A stretch of DNA of 64,000 nucleotides from Victivallales bacterium (GCA_017554445.1 JAFZIJ010000186.1:49749-113748); one strand, 5' to 3'; positions 41,771 to 51,225 are shown, numbered from the stretch's first letter. Numbers and translations are program-made. Notes: generated from the letters alone by a model not told the origin.

Positions 41771-43756
41771 TCAGTATTCCGTGCGGTCAATCATATCCTG
41801 CTGCTCCGCAGGGGATAACGCAATAAAATACTCTGAGAAACCGGTCTTCCGTACGAGCAGCGTCCGATATTCCTCCGGATGCTGCCGCGCTTTTTCCAAT
41901 GTCTCGCGGCTGACCATCGTGAAACCAAGATGCTGTCCGCCCATCGCAAAATAGCTCTTCATCATCGCTTCAAGCGTCTCTTCTGACGGCTTGAAGCCGA
42001 ATTTCAGATTCAGCCCCCCACAAATACAGCGTTTAAGAGGCAATGATGCAACACTTTGCAATAATGCCGTCGGGCTGTGATGATCTGCGCCGTATGTCGG
42101 CGACTGATTTTCGCTGATTGGCGTTCCTGCCTTGCGACCATTCGGCGTCGCCCCGATGCGCAAGCCATAGTCGCGATGCAAAGTCAGCGAATAGAATGAC
42201 GGCATCGCCAGAAATCCTTCTTCCCGAGCAGCTTCCTCAAAGACATCAATCAGCAAATTGCCTATTTCAGCAGCCTTGGAATCGACGGTTTCATCACCAT
42301 TGCCGTATTTGGGGAAGTCGCGGATGATTTCCTGCCGCAACGCTTCATGTCCGTCATAGTCAGATTGTAGGATCTCCTTGATTTCAGCATAGTCATAGCG
42401 TTCGCGCAGTTTTTCCAATGCGACAAGACTGTCCGCCATGGTTCCGATTCCCATGAACATCAGATGTTGCCAACGGTAGTTTTCCGCACCCTTCCGCCAG
42501 ATGTCCAAACAACTTTGCACACAACTGTCGATGAACAACGACTCGAAATGGAAGCATAATCCTTTGGAATAAGGTGACTTGCGGGCGTTCATCATGTTGA
42601 CGATTTCATCATGCGCAACACGCCGAAGCGTCGGAAGCACATCCGTGACATCTTCCGCTTCCATCATCGCCTTGTGGAACCATCCACAACTATCCGTAAA
42701 GGAATCAATTCGCGGCATGATATTGTATAAGCGGCCTGGCAAATCAACGCGGTTGCACGCCGTGAACGAATAGTTCATGGCATCGTCAGGACGAATTCCG
42801 CTATTGAGCAATTTATTGGTTATCATCTTGTCATTGAAGAAGTTGCATTGCGGTCCAAGCAAATGAGCCGCTTTCGATGCCAGATCATAGTCATTTCCAA
42901 TGCGGAAATTCAGAATTGGTTGCGGCAATTTAACTTCCGTCGCAGCATCGATTAAAAGTTCATCAATGGCGTTGTATTCCGGCCCGAGCGTGATGTATTG
43001 CTTGCTTGCGACGCATGGTACAGGTTTCCGCAAATAATTATCCGTGCAAGTTCCAGTGATTTCATTAAATTTCATCAGAAAGAATGCAAACATTTCCGTC
43101 ATTTTCTGGCGGTCGCCATTACAGTATGGTATCAGACAACGATCTAGCCGTCCCGGCGCGAAATCACGCGCGGCGCAGATCGTGCTGCAGATGAAATGGA
43201 GCATCCAGACGGACTGCAACGCCGAAAACATATCATATGCAGGACCATATGGAACTTGCCTCAAGGCACGTGCCATTTCCGTCTTGCCCGCCGCGTCCGC
43301 CGCATCCGCATATCGCAGACAATATCGACGTATCGCCTTCACGCAAGCCGTCGTCTGCCGTGAAAAATACAACGCCTCCTCCGTTCCAATCCGTTCCGCA
43401 TTCCGTGCTGTCTCTTCTGCAATACCTTGCAGCCCAATCTTCAACACACGTTCAACCGCCAGCGTGATGTGTCCGGGAGACGATAAGCCATTGCGACTGA
43501 AGCCTTCTTCATGCGGCCAACGCCCTTCCAGCATGCGGCCTGCGAAAACGTCATCGGCGTCAATCGGCGTCGAGAGATTGTCCATCAGCAGTTCAAACTC
43601 AACACGATAGCGCTCTTCAGGCGGCTGTGCCATCACATCCGCCGCATGTGCTCGCAACAATTCCTCCCGTTCAATGAAACAGGCCTGATTGTCCGAATCC
43701 AATATTTTATTTCTTAGCCTTGCCAAGGCTTCTTTCACTTCAGTTCTCATGATCAT
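41771..43756 (-). CDS. Short glycyl radical enzyme (PFL-like), unassigned type
   Basis: A 661-residue protein with a pyruvate-formate-lyase-like barrel and the C-terminal glycyl radical segment LLVRKTGFSEYFIALSPAEQQDMIDRTEY, with the radical glycine at about residue 639. The active-site cysteine is likely Cys334 in YSFTACNRVDLPG, where most relatives have G-C-V-E; here Asn-Arg follow the Cys. At 661 residues it is shorter than typical (750-850). It needs an SAM-radical activase, and none is encoded in this window. The reaction cannot be named; it fits an oxygen-sensitive, anaerobic lifestyle. Two start ATGs lie close together (M1 and M3). Confidence 0.82.
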   Translation of the reverse strand: MIMRTEVKEALARLRNKILDSDNQACFIEREELLRAHAADVMAQPPEERYRVEFELLMDNLSTPIDADDVFAGRMLEGRWPHEEGFSRNGLSSPGHITLAVERVLKIGLQGIAEETARNAERIGTEEALYFSRQTTACVKAIRRYCLRYADAADAAGKTEMARALRQVPYGPAYDMFSALQSVWMLHFICSTICAARDFAPGRLDRCLIPYCNGDRQKMTEMFAFFLMKFNEITGTCTDNYLRKPVPCVASKQYITLGPEYNAIDELLIDAATEVKLPQPILNFRIGNDYDLASKAAHLLGPQCNFFNDKMITNKLLNSGIRPDDAMNYSFTACNRVDLPGRLYNIMPRIDSFTDSCGWFHKAMMEAEDVTDVLPTLRRVAHDEIVNMMNARKSPYSKGLCFHFESLFIDSCVQSCLDIWRKGAENYRWQHLMFMGIGTMADSLVALEKLRERYDYAEIKEILQSDYDGHEALRQEIIRDFPKYGNGDETVDSKAAEIGNLLIDVFEEAAREEGFLAMPSFYSLTLHRDYGLRIGATPNGRKAGTPISENQSPTYGADHHSPTALLQSVASLPLKRCICGGLNLKFGFKPSEETLEAMMKSYFAMGGQHLGFTMVSRETLEKARQHPEEYRTLLVRKTGFSEYFIALSPAEQQDMIDRTEY

Positions 43757-43889
43757 TCACACGTTTCTACGACTATTTCGTCGCGTCATTGTTCATCATT
43801 TTCCCAAACTGTTGTGGCCCGTCTCATATCGGCGGATGTTCTTTATCAACTTTTCATGATAAAATATAGCAGTGTCATGGGCAAAAAAA

Positions 43890-43923
43890 ACTCCGAATGT
43901 GACACATTGTGACACTTCGGAGT
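43890..43923 (-). terminator. Intrinsic terminator after tRNA-Ser
   Basis: An 8-bp stem (43890-43897 with 43916-43923) with a long loop containing TGTGACAC twice; on the minus strand it is followed by a run of eight T. It lies just downstream of the tRNA gene. Confidence 0.8.
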
Positions 43924-43936
43924 TGTTTGAGCACAA

Positions 43937-44031
<95 letters not shown>

Positions 44032-44289
44032 GCTTGCACGGAATCAGTCTAAATTGTCAAAACATCTTTAATATGCCCCATGTTTCGAATAAAGCAAATC
44101 TTTTTTCCGCTTTTTTCCTAAAAAACACATCTGAACCATCTTGAAAAATCAACACCATCATAGGACATCCCCCTGTTTGTCTCATCATTATGTGCAATCC
44201 GCCATTTCACATGTTGTTTTTCCAAAAGAGCGGCGTATATTTATCATCATACCGTTTTTCTTTACCTTAAGTATATAAATGAAAAAGTC

Positions 44290-45720
44290 ATGAAAACACG
44301 TCCGAATATCGTCATGTTCGTCTCCGACGACCAAGGGGCCTGGGCCCTCGGTTGTGCAGGAAACACGGAACTGAAAACACCGAATATCGACAAAATCGCC
44401 GCCAACGGCGTCCGTTTCGAAAATTTCTTCTGCGTCTCCCCCGTTTGCTCCCCGGCCCGCGCCTCCCTCCTTACGGGACGCATCCCTTCCGATCATGGCA
44501 TCCAAGATTGGCTCCGCAAAGGAAACATCGAAGATCCAGATGGTGTCTTTCGCGGAAAGGACCGTGCCATCGGCTATCTGGATGGATTGGAAGGATTTAC
44601 AGATTATCTGGCCAAGGAGGGCTATATCTGCGGTTTCTCTGGCAAATGGCACATGGGGGACAGCGCCCGTCCGCAAAAAGGATACTCTTACTGGGAGGCC
44701 TACGCCTTCGGCGGCGGCGACTACAACAACTATGAATGGATTGATCACGGAAAGGTCTATCGTCGAACCGATTACGTCACCGATTATGTAACAGAGAAAG
44801 CAATTGATTTTCTCAAGGAACGCGATGGACAGTCGGAGCCCTTCCTCCTCAGCGTCCATTATACGGCGCCGCACTCCCCTTGGGGACAGCGTTTCCATCC
44901 AGAAACTGTTTGGCATCAATATGATAACTGCCCGTTCCATTCCACGCCAGACCTGCCCAAACATCCATGGCAGTCGCCGACAGCCCCACAGGGCTACACG
45001 CCTGAATCCAGACGCGAAAACCTTCAAGGCTACTACACCGCCATCACAGCCATGGACAACGGAATCGGCAAAATCATGGACGAACTTGAACGCATGGGCG
45101 CCATGGACAACACGCTTGTCGTCTTCAGCGGAGACAACGGCATGAACATGGGACACCATGGAATCTGGGGGAAAGGCAACGGCACATTCCCATTGAACAT
45201 GTACGACACATCCGTCAAAATCCCCTTCATTATGTCATGGCCCGGGCACATCAAGTCCGGCTGGGTTACCGACGGCCTGCACAGCCACTATGATGTCTTC
45301 CCGACAATTCTTGACATCGCAGGCGTCGAAAATCCTCTTCAAATGCAACTCCCTGGACATAGTTTTGCCCATAACATCCTATCCGGCAACGATGAAGGAG
45401 ATGACGACGTGGTCGTTTTCGATGAATACGGCCCAGTGCGTATGATTCGCTCCCGCGAATGGAAATACGTTCATCGCTACCCCTACGGCCCCCATGAACT
45501 ATACCATCTCACAGAAGATCCGGACGAAACACAAAATCTCGTAGATCTTCCAGAATATGAAGCTCGTGTCACGGTCATGCGAAACAAACTTCGCAAATGG
45601 TTTATCAAATATGTAGATCCTTCACGAGACGCTGTTTATGAAGCAGTCAACGGCTTTGGGCAAAACGGACGGACGGGAATAGAAGCAAATGGCGAGTGCC
45701 CATGGGAACCAGCCAAATGA
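44290..45720 (+). CDS. Sulfatase (formylglycine-dependent, S1 family)
   Basis: A 476-residue alkaline-phosphatase-fold sulfatase. The start MKTRPNIVMFVSDDQG holds the metal aspartates, and the activation motif VCSPARASLLTGR has the cysteine (near residue 53) that an anaerobic sulfatase-maturating enzyme or FGE must turn into formylglycine. SGKWHMG and SGDNGMNMGHHGIWGK carry further active-site residues. No signal peptide is seen, which is unusual for gut polysaccharide sulfatases and suggests action on imported sulfated sugars. No maturase is encoded nearby. The 258-base gap upstream holds no other gene. Confidence 0.9.
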   Translation: MKTRPNIVMFVSDDQGAWALGCAGNTELKTPNIDKIAANGVRFENFFCVSPVCSPARASLLTGRIPSDHGIQDWLRKGNIEDPDGVFRGKDRAIGYLDGLEGFTDYLAKEGYICGFSGKWHMGDSARPQKGYSYWEAYAFGGGDYNNYEWIDHGKVYRRTDYVTDYVTEKAIDFLKERDGQSEPFLLSVHYTAPHSPWGQRFHPETVWHQYDNCPFHSTPDLPKHPWQSPTAPQGYTPESRRENLQGYYTAITAMDNGIGKIMDELERMGAMDNTLVVFSGDNGMNMGHHGIWGKGNGTFPLNMYDTSVKIPFIMSWPGHIKSGWVTDGLHSHYDVFPTILDIAGVENPLQMQLPGHSFAHNILSGNDEGDDDVVVFDEYGPVRMIRSREWKYVHRYPYGPHELYHLTEDPDETQNLVDLPEYEARVTVMRNKLRKWFIKYVDPSRDAVYEAVNGFGQNGRTGIEANGECPWEPAK

Positions 45721-45871
45721 CAATTCACATTCTTAATCACTTTTTAATATAGCAGAAGGTAAATTTACTTGACAACGTTTGATTTTTTTGCTTAATAAAA
45801 TTATATTATGAGCACAGCGAATAAAAGCACAACGGTAAAAAAAGATAGTTACTAATTTATCTTTAAAAAAT

Positions 45872-47500
45872 ATGTCCGAGAAAAAGAAAATCCTAGTCAT
45901 AGATGATGAGCAGTTTTCGCTGAAAACTGTCCAGGCTTGCATGCGCGGAGAAGACTACTCCCTGACGCTCTGTCTTGATCCACAGGAAGCCTATTCCAAA
46001 TTCAAGGAAGAACAATACGATGTCATCATCACAGACATTAACATGAACGGAATCAACGGGTTCGACCTGCGTGGGCTCATTCGCAACTCGAACAAGCTCA
46101 TTCCCATCATCTTCATGTCTTCCTTGGCGGATAACATGGACAACACCCTCATGAAGCAAATCATGTCGGACAGGTATTCCTACTACATGAACAAGAGCTT
46201 CAAGAAGATGGACTTGCTCATGATGATCGATCGAGTTCTGGAGGTGCCGAACGCCCAGCAGGAAATCGCCACCCTGAAAAACAGTATCGATAAAGACCTC
46301 AAGCTAGCAGGGCAAATCCAAAAATTCATGCTTCCGCCATGGAGCATAGTCAATGATGATTTCGTCATGTCCTACATCTACGAGCCGCACGCTCAAGTGT
46401 CAGGCGACCTCCATGAATTCTTTCCTATCGGCAACCATCGCTATATCAGTATTGTGGGAGATATCTCTGGCCATGGTATTTCCGCCGCCCTCTGCATGAC
46501 ACCTATCCAGTTATTCGTCAAAAACCTCTTCGCCTCCCAGTCACAGGAAAACCTAACGCCCAACTTCATTCTGACACAGCTTAACAACATTTTCTGCAAC
46601 AATTTCAAGAAAAGTGAATACATGACTTGCCTCATTATCCTATGGGATTTTGAGAACAACCATCTAGTCTATCATTCCGCTGGCCATCCGGACATGCTCT
46701 GCCTGAACTTCAAGCAAAGGAAACTCATACCCATCAATCCGGACAAACGCGGCTCCCTCCCTGTCGGATTCTCCGACACGAACATATACCTCCCGGAAAA
46801 CAATGTCGAATTCGATTTTGATGACGAAGATCTGTTCTTCGCATTCACAGACGGTTTGATGGATATCGGATCAAGCCAATTTCCAGAATCATTCATTGAA
46901 GAAAACGAATTGTTTGATTTTCTGACATCACTAAACGACAACGAATGCACGGTCACATTTCCATATCTTATCCGCAATTTCATCGAACAAATCGGTTATG
47001 ACTTTCCGTCGGATGACCTCTTCCTGGTTGCGATCCGTAAAAACACCGCTGCCACCAAGAATACCTTCCTCTCACAAATCAGCACGGACATCAATGAGAC
47101 GAACAACATGCTCGACCGAGTGCATGATTTTCTCCTCGCATCACCCATAGGAAGCTGTCAAAAGCTCGAAAACGACATTGAAATCCTGCTCGGAGAAGTT
47201 CTCATCAACTGTGTCCAGCATGGAAAAGATAACGCAAATATCACCAGTAACGGCATTATCGTCCAAATACAACCATATGACGACAAAGTCGATATCACGG
47301 TTTTGGAACGTGGTGTCTTCTGGGATCCCAACCGTAATTACAGCGGAGCAGAAATCGACAAGCTCCTTGATGAACTTAACGATAATCACGCACCACACGG
47401 CCGAGGCCTGCCGCTCATCTACAACATCGCATCAACCGTCACCAGAATGCATTATCGCGGGCTCAACAAATCCGTGTTCTGCATTAAATGTGATGCATGA
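45872..47500 (+). CDS. REC-PP2C(SpoIIE)-HATPase three-domain switch protein
   Basis: A 542-residue fusion. Residues 1-125 are a receiver domain (ILVIDDEQFSL, phosphorylated Asp near 55 in VIITDINMNG, a Lys in MNKSFKK). Residues about 150-395 are an RsbU/SpoIIE-type phosphatase: QVSGDLHEFF, VGDISGHGISAAL, FAFTDGLMDIG and FPSDDLFLVAI, with the metal aspartates mostly kept. Residues about 410-540 are an RsbW-type ATP-binding domain (EVLINCVQHGK N-box, HAPHGRGLPLI G2 box). It should integrate a phosphorelay with partner-switching control of an anti-sigma-antagonist-like protein. It heads the polysaccharide cluster; TTGACA lies at 45769 in the upstream gap. Its stop overlaps the possible Hpt start. 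Confidence 0.88.
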   Translation: MSEKKKILVIDDEQFSLKTVQACMRGEDYSLTLCLDPQEAYSKFKEEQYDVIITDINMNGINGFDLRGLIRNSNKLIPIIFMSSLADNMDNTLMKQIMSDRYSYYMNKSFKKMDLLMMIDRVLEVPNAQQEIATLKNSIDKDLKLAGQIQKFMLPPWSIVNDDFVMSYIYEPHAQVSGDLHEFFPIGNHRYISIVGDISGHGISAALCMTPIQLFVKNLFASQSQENLTPNFILTQLNNIFCNNFKKSEYMTCLIILWDFENNHLVYHSAGHPDMLCLNFKQRKLIPINPDKRGSLPVGFSDTNIYLPENNVEFDFDDEDLFFAFTDGLMDIGSSQFPESFIEENELFDFLTSLNDNECTVTFPYLIRNFIEQIGYDFPSDDLFLVAIRKNTAATKNTFLSQISTDINETNNMLDRVHDFLLASPIGSCQKLENDIEILLGEVLINCVQHGKDNANITSNGIIVQIQPYDDKVDITVLERGVFWDPNRNYSGAEIDKLLDELNDNHAPHGRGLPLIYNIASTVTRMHYRGLNKSVFCIKCDA

Positions 47501-47517
47501 AAGATAATGGAGACATT

Positions 47518-47853
47518 ATGAACCAAGCAATTGTCGATTATATGAAGGAAAACCTCGGTTTGGATGACATGGAACTCATCCAAGAGCTTTATGACGAATA
47601 CGTCAATACGATAAAAGAACGTCTGCCTAGCGCAAGCATCGCGCTCGATGCCAAGGACTTCCAAGCCCTAGCCAAAATAGCCCACGCCATGAAAGGCTGC
47701 GCTCTTAACATCGGGCATGAGTCTTTTTCAGTTGTCGCCAAGGAACTGGAATACCTCGGTAAAGGCATTGGCCCCGAACCGCCGACCGTCGAAAACTGCT
47801 CAGCTCTTCTCACAAAACTCAACGCCATCTTTGAAGAGTTCCTCAAAGCATAA
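47518..47853 (+). CDS. Hpt-domain phosphotransfer protein
   Basis: From the ATG with a GGAG box this is a 111-residue single Hpt domain: helical throughout, with the phospho-accepting histidine in LAKIAHAMKGCALNIG. An ATG at 47497 overlapping the REC-PP2C stop as ATGA is the alternative start and adds seven residues. It probably carries phosphate to the receiver domain of the preceding protein from a hybrid kinase encoded elsewhere. No kinase lies in the window. Confidence 0.85.
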   Translation: MNQAIVDYMKENLGLDDMELIQELYDEYVNTIKERLPSASIALDAKDFQALAKIAHAMKGCALNIGHESFSVVAKELEYLGKGIGPEPPTVENCSALLTKLNAIFEEFLKA

Positions 47854-47927
47854 GTACAAGAATACCAGTCTTTTTCAAACAGTCGCATTTCATTTACCTA
47901 AACTGCCAGCCTTTCACATATCCAACC

Positions 47928-48710
47928 ATGGCATTCACCCACAGCATCAACAACCAATCGAAACAAAATGGCTTCCGGGTACACATCGTCCCACGGAAAC
48001 GCCGTTCGTCGTTTGGTAGTTCCTTCAAAATGCTTGCTTGGAATTGGACGATTGGAAGCGCACGCGCCTTGAAGCGTGCCATGGATATTTGCGGGGCGAT
48101 AGCCCTCCTCATCGTCCTCTTCCTCCCAATGCTGATCATTGCCATTCTCATCAAACTGGGTTCAGAGGGCCCCGTCATCTATCATTCCAAACGCATCGGC
48201 CAATTCGGCAAGCCATTCAACTTCCTGAAATTCCGCTCCATGTACATCAACTCCAAGGAAATCGAAGCCAAAATGCTACAGGAATGGGATGAAAAAGCGG
48301 CAGAAATTGAAAAAAGAACTGGTCAAAAACCGGAACGTCCGGCGCTATCCGACTTGCTCAAGGCGAAGGAAGACGATCCGCGCGTCACCAAAATCGGACG
48401 CATCCTCCGAAAGACGTCCCTCGACGAGCTGCCTCAGCTCATCAACGTCCTTCTCGGGCAGATGAGCCTTGTTGGCCCACGCCCCCCAATTCCAAGCGAA
48501 GTCGCCACTTACACGCTTGCACAGCGCAAACGTCTCAATGTCACCCCAGGCATCACCTGTACATGGCAGGTTTCCGGTCGTAGCAATATCCCGTTCGAAC
48601 AACAGGTCAAGCTGGACACTGAATACATCCAGACCAGGGGCTTCTGGAAAGACTGCATGATTCTTCTCAAGACGATTCCCGCAGTCCTCACCGGCGATGG
48701 GTCCGTTTAA
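47928..48710 (+). CDS. Polyprenyl-phosphate phosphoglycosyl transferase (bacterial sugar transferase)
   Basis: A 260-residue monotopic phosphoglycosyl transferase: one hydrophobic re-entrant segment (DICGAIALLIVLFLPMLIIAILIKL), then GPVIYHSKRIGQFGKPFNFLKFRSM, KTSLDELPQLINVLLGQMSLVGPRPP with the Asp-Glu pair, and NVTPGITCTWQVSGRS. It transfers a sugar-1-phosphate to undecaprenyl phosphate and starts exopolysaccharide repeat synthesis at the inner membrane. An insertion of about 35 charged residues follows the FRSM motif. There is no N-terminal CoA-binding domain as in WbaP-like long forms. Confidence 0.9.
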   Translation: MAFTHSINNQSKQNGFRVHIVPRKRRSSFGSSFKMLAWNWTIGSARALKRAMDICGAIALLIVLFLPMLIIAILIKLGSEGPVIYHSKRIGQFGKPFNFLKFRSMYINSKEIEAKMLQEWDEKAAEIEKRTGQKPERPALSDLLKAKEDDPRVTKIGRILRKTSLDELPQLINVLLGQMSLVGPRPPIPSEVATYTLAQRKRLNVTPGITCTWQVSGRSNIPFEQQVKLDTEYIQTRGFWKDCMILLKTIPAVLTGDGSV

Positions 48711-48728
48711 AACAACAGAGGCTATGGT

Positions 48729-50051
48729 ATGAAAGCGATCATCAATCTATTCTGCGAAAGGGATTCATGGTTCCATGAATTCTTCAGCTTCCGTAGCCCG
48801 ATCACGCTCCCAATCACGGGTAAGCCTCTCGCGCACCACCTGATGGACTTTTGCTCCAATCTCCAGATTGAAAAAGTCCTGCTTCTAGACTATTGTTATG
48901 ACAAATCAATCCAAGAGCAATTCAATGACAGCTACCAATGGTACTCCCATCTGGAGTACATGGGGGCCAAGACCATCCCCAATGTCCAAAAGCTACTGAC
49001 ATTCCATCGTCATTATTGCGGGAATGACGACATCCTCATACTCAACGGGCTCTTCTTCGTCGGAGGAGCCCCAAATGAAAAAGAAGAAGACTGGAAGAAC
49101 AATGTAAAACAAATCCAAAACAGCCTTGAACCAATTGAAATGCAACCAGTTAGTTCAGGTATATACTACTGCCACGACCACATGCTCTCACGCGTCCGCA
49201 TCCCGCAAGAAAAGCCTATCCGTTCCATTCAAGACTACTTCAATCTCAACCTCTCGTTACTGGTAGATTCTCGGCAATGCAGCTTGCCCGGCTACAAGTC
49301 ACACGACAACATCATTTTCGGCAGCACCCCCGTCATCATGAGAGGCTGCACTTTCAATGAAGATGACGAAGGAAAACCGTCCCCAAAACACACCATCCTC
49401 CTTGGCGACAATGTCCGCATCGAACACGATTGCACACTAAGGGGCCCGCTTATCATCGGCAACAACGTCATTATGGACAACAATGTCCATGCTGAGCGCT
49501 CTATCATCAGCGACAACACATATCTCTCCAATGATCTGGAAATTATTGACAAAATCGTGGACCGCAATGTCATCATTGACCCTTACAAAAACGTAAAGCT
49601 CGTGATGGACGAGCCAGAATTGTCAGGAGACACCCGTGCGCATGTCAAGAACTACTTTCGTGGCGGTATCCTAGCCGTTTTCAACTATGTCATGTCCATT
49701 CCCATTGCCATCCATCTGTTTATCTGCTATGCATTTTTCTTCTGTTTCTTCTTCGCCTGGACAAGACGTACCAAGCGATGGTATTTCAAATTCTCCTTGG
49801 ACAAGGTTACCGGCGTCCTGCAGTGCCTTGTCCTGCGTAAACAACTCGTCGGGTGCATCAACCCGCCTGACGGCGACAGCGCGGTCTTCACATACTCGGA
49901 ATCCATTCAAAGCGACCAGTCTGCCATCCAAAGACAAATGGATGACCGGTATTTTCTAGCACATGATTCCATCAGGCTCAGATTCTCCATCATCATGACC
50001 ATCCTCATCATGCGTATCTTCCAACACGATGAATACATCCCAAACAACTGA
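48729..50051 (+). CDS. Degenerate nucleotidyltransferase-hexapeptide protein with TM anchor
   Basis: A 440-residue protein. The N-terminal part (ITLPITGKPLAHHLMDFCSNLQIEKVLLLDYC) resembles a sugar-nucleotide pyrophosphorylase, but the G-x-G-T-R-x loop is replaced by INLFCERDSWF. Residues about 205-280 form left-handed beta-helix repeats (LLGDNVRIEHDCTLRGPLIIGNNVIMDNNVHAERSIISDN). A hydrophobic segment follows (GGILAVFNYVMSIPIAIHLFICYAFFFCFFFAW), then a cytoplasmic tail with exopolysaccharide-cluster type motifs (DKVTGVLQCLVLRKQLVGCINP). It lies between the sugar transferase and the Pol-beta-like gene and overlaps the latter by 23 bases. It probably acts as a scaffold or acyl/sugar-modifying partner. 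Function not established. Confidence 0.6.
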   Translation: MKAIINLFCERDSWFHEFFSFRSPITLPITGKPLAHHLMDFCSNLQIEKVLLLDYCYDKSIQEQFNDSYQWYSHLEYMGAKTIPNVQKLLTFHRHYCGNDDILILNGLFFVGGAPNEKEEDWKNNVKQIQNSLEPIEMQPVSSGIYYCHDHMLSRVRIPQEKPIRSIQDYFNLNLSLLVDSRQCSLPGYKSHDNIIFGSTPVIMRGCTFNEDDEGKPSPKHTILLGDNVRIEHDCTLRGPLIIGNNVIMDNNVHAERSIISDNTYLSNDLEIIDKIVDRNVIIDPYKNVKLVMDEPELSGDTRAHVKNYFRGGILAVFNYVMSIPIAIHLFICYAFFFCFFFAWTRRTKRWYFKFSLDKVTGVLQCLVLRKQLVGCINPPDGDSAVFTYSESIQSDQSAIQRQMDDRYFLAHDSIRLRFSIIMTILIMRIFQHDEYIPNN

Positions 50052-51189
50052 ACATTTCACGGCCGAGAATGACCCGGCTGTCGAACAAGCCATTGCGGAC
50101 ATGCTCCGCCGGCTGGCGGACGACATCCACCGGCTGGCGGACTCCAACCGTGTCGCACTCTATCTGGGCGGCGGATACGGTCGCGGGGAAGGCGGTGTTC
50201 TCATCACACAAGATGGGCGTCACCTTCCTTACAACGATCTGGACTTCTTCGCCTTCTCAAAAGGGCTCTCCTCTGCAAGGCGAAGGGCCTTCGACAACAA
50301 ACTCGCAGCAATCGCGCCAGCCTATGAGAAAATGACTGGCGTCTCAGTGGATTTCGCTCCGGTGAAAACCATCTCAAAGCTTTGCTGTGAACGACATACG
50401 CTCATGTATCAGGAATTGTTGCACAAACATCAACTAGTCTGTGGTCCGGACTTGCTGGCTGAAGTGGAATGTCCTGATGCCCATGAACTGCCAGTTCTAG
50501 AAGCGCTGCGGCTCCTTGTGAACCGCGGGATGGGTCTCCTGTTCGCCACGCAACGGCTTGCCGCCCCCCATGCGGACGATGAAGGGCATATCACCGACGA
50601 CGATGTCATCGACTTCGCTGTTCGCAACCTGCACAAGGCTGCCCTCGGTGCTGGGGACGCATTGCTAATCGCTCAGAAACGCTATGACTACAGTCTCGAA
50701 AGAAGACTGGTAATCATCAAGTACGACGCGCATGCAACTAGCGTCTTCACAGGACTCGCGCCGTTTTACCAAGCGGCACGAGACTTCAAGGTCCAGCCAG
50801 GCACCCAGCGGATGAATCCTCTGGAAAAACTGCCCAACTATCTCGAACTCTGGCTCAACACAGCCAGAAACTTCGTCGCTCTTACAACGGACCGCTCCGC
50901 CGCCGTTCTGGAAACGACGCAACAGATGTCGGAATGCCTTTACGGGCATCCGTCCTTTATCGGACGCTCTCCCATGGTGAACGCCCTTCGTTGGTTCGTC
51001 AAAACAAGAACTGCCAGCCCCCTGCGACTGCTTTTCAAAAATCCAACCGTTCGTCTTTTCATATACCTCCATGAGATGCTGCACGACATCCACCGGAATC
51101 TTGTCAACGGCCAGCCGTTGTCACAAGCTTTCGGAACGATGGACGAGCACAAACAGGAACTGATTCGCCTTTGGGGAATCTTTAACTGA
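50029..51189 (+). CDS. Pol-beta-superfamily nucleotidyltransferase-like protein of unknown function
   Basis: A 386-residue soluble protein. Near residues 45-80 it has GGGYGRGEGGV...PYNDLDFFAF, the G-G/S plus D-x-D pattern of Pol-beta-type nucleotidyltransferases. The rest is helical, with no recognised domain, and ends near residue 386. It starts inside the end of the previous gene and is in the middle of the exopolysaccharide operon. Whether it adds a nucleotide to a sugar, lipid or protein cannot be said. Comparable hypothetical proteins may exist in PVC genomes; I do not recognise a named family. Confidence 0.6.
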   Translation: MNTSQTTEHFTAENDPAVEQAIADMLRRLADDIHRLADSNRVALYLGGGYGRGEGGVLITQDGRHLPYNDLDFFAFSKGLSSARRRAFDNKLAAIAPAYEKMTGVSVDFAPVKTISKLCCERHTLMYQELLHKHQLVCGPDLLAEVECPDAHELPVLEALRLLVNRGMGLLFATQRLAAPHADDEGHITDDDVIDFAVRNLHKAALGAGDALLIAQKRYDYSLERRLVIIKYDAHATSVFTGLAPFYQAARDFKVQPGTQRMNPLEKLPNYLELWLNTARNFVALTTDRSAAVLETTQQMSECLYGHPSFIGRSPMVNALRWFVKTRTASPLRLLFKNPTVRLFIYLHEMLHDIHRNLVNGQPLSQAFGTMDEHKQELIRLWGIFN

Positions 51190-51225
51190 AATACCGCCAC
51201 AACAGCATGTCATTACCATAACATA

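Noticed and set aside
44188..45159. A 323-codon open frame opposite the sulfatase
   Set aside because: The forward frame carries CSPAR and other sulfatase motifs; the reverse frame has none and covers the sulfatase promoter.
45769..45797. Promoter TTGACA plus TTAATA before the REC-PP2C gene
   Set aside because: The -35 is perfect, but the -10 at the right spacing matches poorly, so it is mentioned only with the gene.
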